Shown: positions 49,357 to 51,171 of the stretch, piece by piece | How positions within the stretch are numbered: position 1 is the stretch's first letter | How the letters are laid out: each line of letters starts with the position of its first letter | Source: Alphaproteobacteria bacterium | Lineage (GTDB): Bacteria; Pseudomonadota; Alphaproteobacteria; Micropepsales; Micropepsaceae | DNA: 51,171 nt | NCBI GenBank assembly: GCA_025361185.1 | Contig: JANYAR010000156.1 | Location: 1-51,171, forward strand | Reading direction: 5' to 3' | Made by a program: the position numbers and the translations under genes | Notes under the pieces: generated by a model | Told to the model about the DNA's origin: nothing | What the model saw: only the letters and a program-made list of their open reading frames with translations | Database searches by the model: none

Positions 49357-50568
49357 TCATTTTTTGGCCGCCGGGTCAGCGTGACCATTTTGCAAAATGA
49401 ATTTCTGAATGGACTTGCCGGTGCCCAGGCCGCCCTCACGTCCCCCATAGCCGCCGACATCGCCGACATAATAGTCTCCCCTGGAATCCAGCCCGCCCTG
49501 ATGCACCGAATGCAGATAGCCGGCACCGAAGCTTGATACTTGGGCGCCATCCTTGCGGCGCAGCACCCAGATCCGCTGGTTTATGCCATCGGCGACCAGC
49601 AGATATTTCTGCTGGGCGCCACGCGAAAAATTGAGCATCCAGACCGAGCCATTGCCCTGCGTCTCGCGGTGCACCAAAAATTCCTTCAGGAATTTTCCCT
49701 GTTTGGTAAAGACCTGAATGCGGTCATTGCGCCGGTCGCAGACAAAGACAAAGCCCTGCGCCGACAGATGCACGCAGTGCACCGGGGTGCGGAACTGCTT
49801 TTCGGGCGCTTCGCCGGGGACATAGTCCGGCCCCTCGCGCACATACCGTCCCACGGCGGAAGCGGCATCGCCGGTCGGTTCAGGCGGGTTGGCGATCTCG
49901 CGCAAGGAGATGCCATAGGCGCCCCAGCCGCGCTTGAACTTTCCGGTATCGGAATCGTAGACGACGATCCGGCTGTTGAGATAGCCGTCGGCGATATAGA
50001 CTTCATGCGCCGCATCGTCGACTTCGATTCCGGCCGGTTCGCCCAGCATGCTGGTGTCGGCATTGTCACGGAGGGCAAGAGTGGGGTGGCCGATTTCAAG
50101 AAGCTGCCGGCCGTCGGCGGTGAATTTGAGCACCTGGCGGTCGCCGGGCGCGTTGCCCCCGATCCAGACATTGCCGCCCCTGTCGACCCACATGGCGTGT
50201 TCGGATTTCGGCCAGTCCGGCACATGGCCCTGTCCGCCCCAGGATTTCAGGATGTTGCCCTGGGTGTCGAATTCCAGCACCGCCGGCATGCGGTCGGCGA
50301 GGGCCAGGTCGTGCTTGACGCCCTGATCGTCCACCGAAAAGGGCAATGCGCGCTGCAGCACCCAGATGTGATCATGATCGTCGACCGCAAGGCCGCCAAT
50401 CTGTCCAATGACCCAATGGTTGGCAAATGGCTTGGGCCAGGACGGGTCATTGGCGTAACGGGGAATATCCTCCTCGCCGCCTTTGGCCTGTGCCGCCGGA
50501 CCGGCAATGACAGCGAGGAGCAACCCCGCCGCCAGAAGTCCGAACCCGCGCCGCTTGCCGATGCTCAT
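49357..50568 (-). CDS. Exported NHL-type beta-propeller protein (403 aa)
   Basis: Signal peptide MSIGKRRGFGLLAAGLLLAVIAGPAAQA, then six-bladed propeller repeats of NHL type: GGLAVDDHDHIWVLQR, VLEFDTQGNILKSWGGQG, AMWVDRGGNVWIGGN, AGIEVDDAAHEVYIADGYLNSRIVVYD, and VCDRRNDRIQVFTKQGKFLKEF. Its relatives include peptidyl-alpha-hydroxyglycine alpha-amidating lyase-like proteins, but catalytic residues cannot be confirmed here. It starts 11 bp after the DUF779 stop and is likely co-transcribed with the aldehyde dehydrogenase gene, so a periplasmic role in alcohol or aldehyde oxidation is possible (inference). Confidence 0.8.
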   Translation of the reverse strand: MSIGKRRGFGLLAAGLLLAVIAGPAAQAKGGEEDIPRYANDPSWPKPFANHWVIGQIGGLAVDDHDHIWVLQRALPFSVDDQGVKHDLALADRMPAVLEFDTQGNILKSWGGQGHVPDWPKSEHAMWVDRGGNVWIGGNAPGDRQVLKFTADGRQLLEIGHPTLALRDNADTSMLGEPAGIEVDDAAHEVYIADGYLNSRIVVYDSDTGKFKRGWGAYGISLREIANPPEPTGDAASAVGRYVREGPDYVPGEAPEKQFRTPVHCVHLSAQGFVFVCDRRNDRIQVFTKQGKFLKEFLVHRETQGNGSVWMLNFSRGAQQKYLLVADGINQRIWVLRRKDGAQVSSFGAGYLHSVHQGGLDSRGDYYVGDVGGYGGREGGLGTGKSIQKFILQNGHADPAAKK

Positions 50569-50579
50569 GTCTTGGGGTC

Positions 50580-50960
50580 CTACTGGGCTGGAATTGCGGA
50601 CAAAGCGCAGGTTTCCTCGCCCGAAAAAGTGCGGGAACGGGTGAGAAAGCGCCGCTCAGTGCCATTGTCCAGCGAGAACATGCCGCCCCGTCCGGGCACC
50701 ACGTCGATGATCAGCTGGGTATGCCGCCAGGCCTCGAACTGGGAGGCGCTGATATAGACCGGGGCGCCGCCGATCTCGCCCAACAGAACGTCGCGGTCGC
50801 CCACAAGGAATTCGGCCTGGGGGTAGCACATCGGCGAGGAGCCGTCGCAACATCCGCCGGACTGATGAAACAGAACCGGGCCATAGCGCGCGCACAATTC
50901 GGCGATCAGCGCCAGCGCGGCTTGTGTCGCGGTGACCCGGTCTGGAATAGTCTCGTTCAC
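50580..50960 (-). CDS. DUF779 protein
   Basis: 126 residues matching the DUF779 family: ATQAALALIAELCARYGPVLFHQSGGCCDGSSPMCYP, with the characteristic double Cys, and EFLVGDRDVLLGEIGGAPVYISASQFEAWRHTQLIIDVVPGRGGMFSLDNGTERRFLTRSR. The family is typically found next to NAD-dependent aldehyde dehydrogenases, as here, 11 bp after the dehydrogenase stop. Its activity is not established; the cysteine cluster suggests metal binding. The GTG at 50960 is the best start, though GGAG lies too close to it for an ideal ribosome site. Confidence 0.88.
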   Translation of the reverse strand: MNETIPDRVTATQAALALIAELCARYGPVLFHQSGGCCDGSSPMCYPQAEFLVGDRDVLLGEIGGAPVYISASQFEAWRHTQLIIDVVPGRGGMFSLDNGTERRFLTRSRTFSGEETCALSAIPAQ

Positions 50961-50971
50961 TCTCCGGCCTA

Positions 50972-51171
50972 TTAGAAGAACCCCAGTTTCTTCGGTGAAT
51001 AGTTCACCAGAAGATTCTTGGTCTGCTGATAATGGTCGAGCATCATGCTGTGGTTTTCGCGGCCGATACCCGATTGCTTGTAGCCGCCGAATGCCGCGTG
51101 CGCCGGATAGGCGTGATAGCAATTCGTCCACACCCGGCCGGCCTGGATGGCGCGGCCGAAGCGATAGGCGC
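50972..51171 (-). CDS. NAD-dependent aldehyde dehydrogenase, C-terminal part (5' end outside window)
   Basis: The last 66 residues of a class of aldehyde dehydrogenase resembling ExaC/Adh[31 protein letters not shown] and [22 protein letters not shown]. The NCY and GGYKxSGxGRE texts are the family's C-terminal signatures. The active-site Cys and the NAD fold lie outside the window. It is the first gene of an operon with DUF779 and the NHL protein, and an alcohol or aldehyde oxidation route is likely. Confidence 0.92.
   Translation of the reverse strand, partial: AYRFGRAIQAGRVWTNCYHAYPAHAAFGGYKQSGIGRENHSMMLDHYQQTKNLLVNYSPKKLGFF

Noticed and set aside
1..51171. tRNA, rRNA, CRISPR or prophage structures
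   Set aside because: No T-arm-like GGTTCGAATCC with matching acceptor stem, no rRNA signature, no regularly spaced repeats and no phage structural genes were seen.

Overview
The window reads as a chromosomal segment of a high-GC alphaproteobacterium. Points for this are the class I (archaeal-type) lysyl-tRNA synthetase, a full-length NdvB/ChvB-type cyclic beta-1,2-glucan synthase, PleC/DivJ-like sensor kinases and promoters that look like EcfG general-stress promoters. Gene content (secreted quinoproteins, secreted esterases, an aldehyde dehydrogenase operon) suggests an aerobic, sugar- or alcohol-oxidising heterotroph, perhaps a Rhizomicrobium/Micropepsaceae or Caulobacterales relative; the genus is a guess. 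No tRNA, rRNA, CRISPR array, prophage or intact insertion sequence was seen.

Layout. 1-5.3 kb: the 3' part of a secreted esterase, a palindromic intergenic repeat, and two divergent PQQ-type beta-propeller proteins. 5.3-12.3 kb (minus): a GNAT acetyltransferase, a structured spacer, a long dCTP deaminase, a DinG-type helicase, and a hybrid sensor kinase whose receiver and Hpt modules have lost their phospho-acceptor residues. 12.4-17.1 kb: lysK, two exported proteins of unknown role, a LexA/CI-like S24 regulator divergent from pyrD. 17.1-20.3 kb (minus): thioredoxin-TPR protein, Lon-N-domain protein, Trm112-like protein, DUF971 protein, KirBac-type potassium channel, probably one operon. 20.4-24.2 kb: a polyamine region with speE and a DUF4345-like protein facing speD across a 390-bp structured spacer, then a PotD-like binding protein. 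24.2-30.1 kb (minus): an outer-membrane barrel protein, its adjoining sensor kinase, and pepN. 30.3-31.7 kb: an eroded patch with a frameshifted DUF1289 gene and a truncated SRAP (YedK/HMCES) gene. 31.8-37.3 kb: siroheme methyltransferase, phosphomannomutase/phosphoglucomutase, two tandem secreted alpha/beta hydrolases, dusA.

37.6-49.2 kb is the most coherent block. A GGAAC-N16-CGTT promoter precedes an overlapping ndvB-pgm pair, which couples glucose-phosphate interconversion to periplasmic cyclic glucan synthesis. Two further EcfG-type promoters face small stress-type genes just downstream. I read this as a general-stress/envelope island; the promoter matches are seen in the sequence, the regulon assignment is inferred. 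The window closes with the 3' end of an aldehyde dehydrogenase, a DUF779 protein and an NHL-type beta-propeller protein, apparently one operon on the minus strand.
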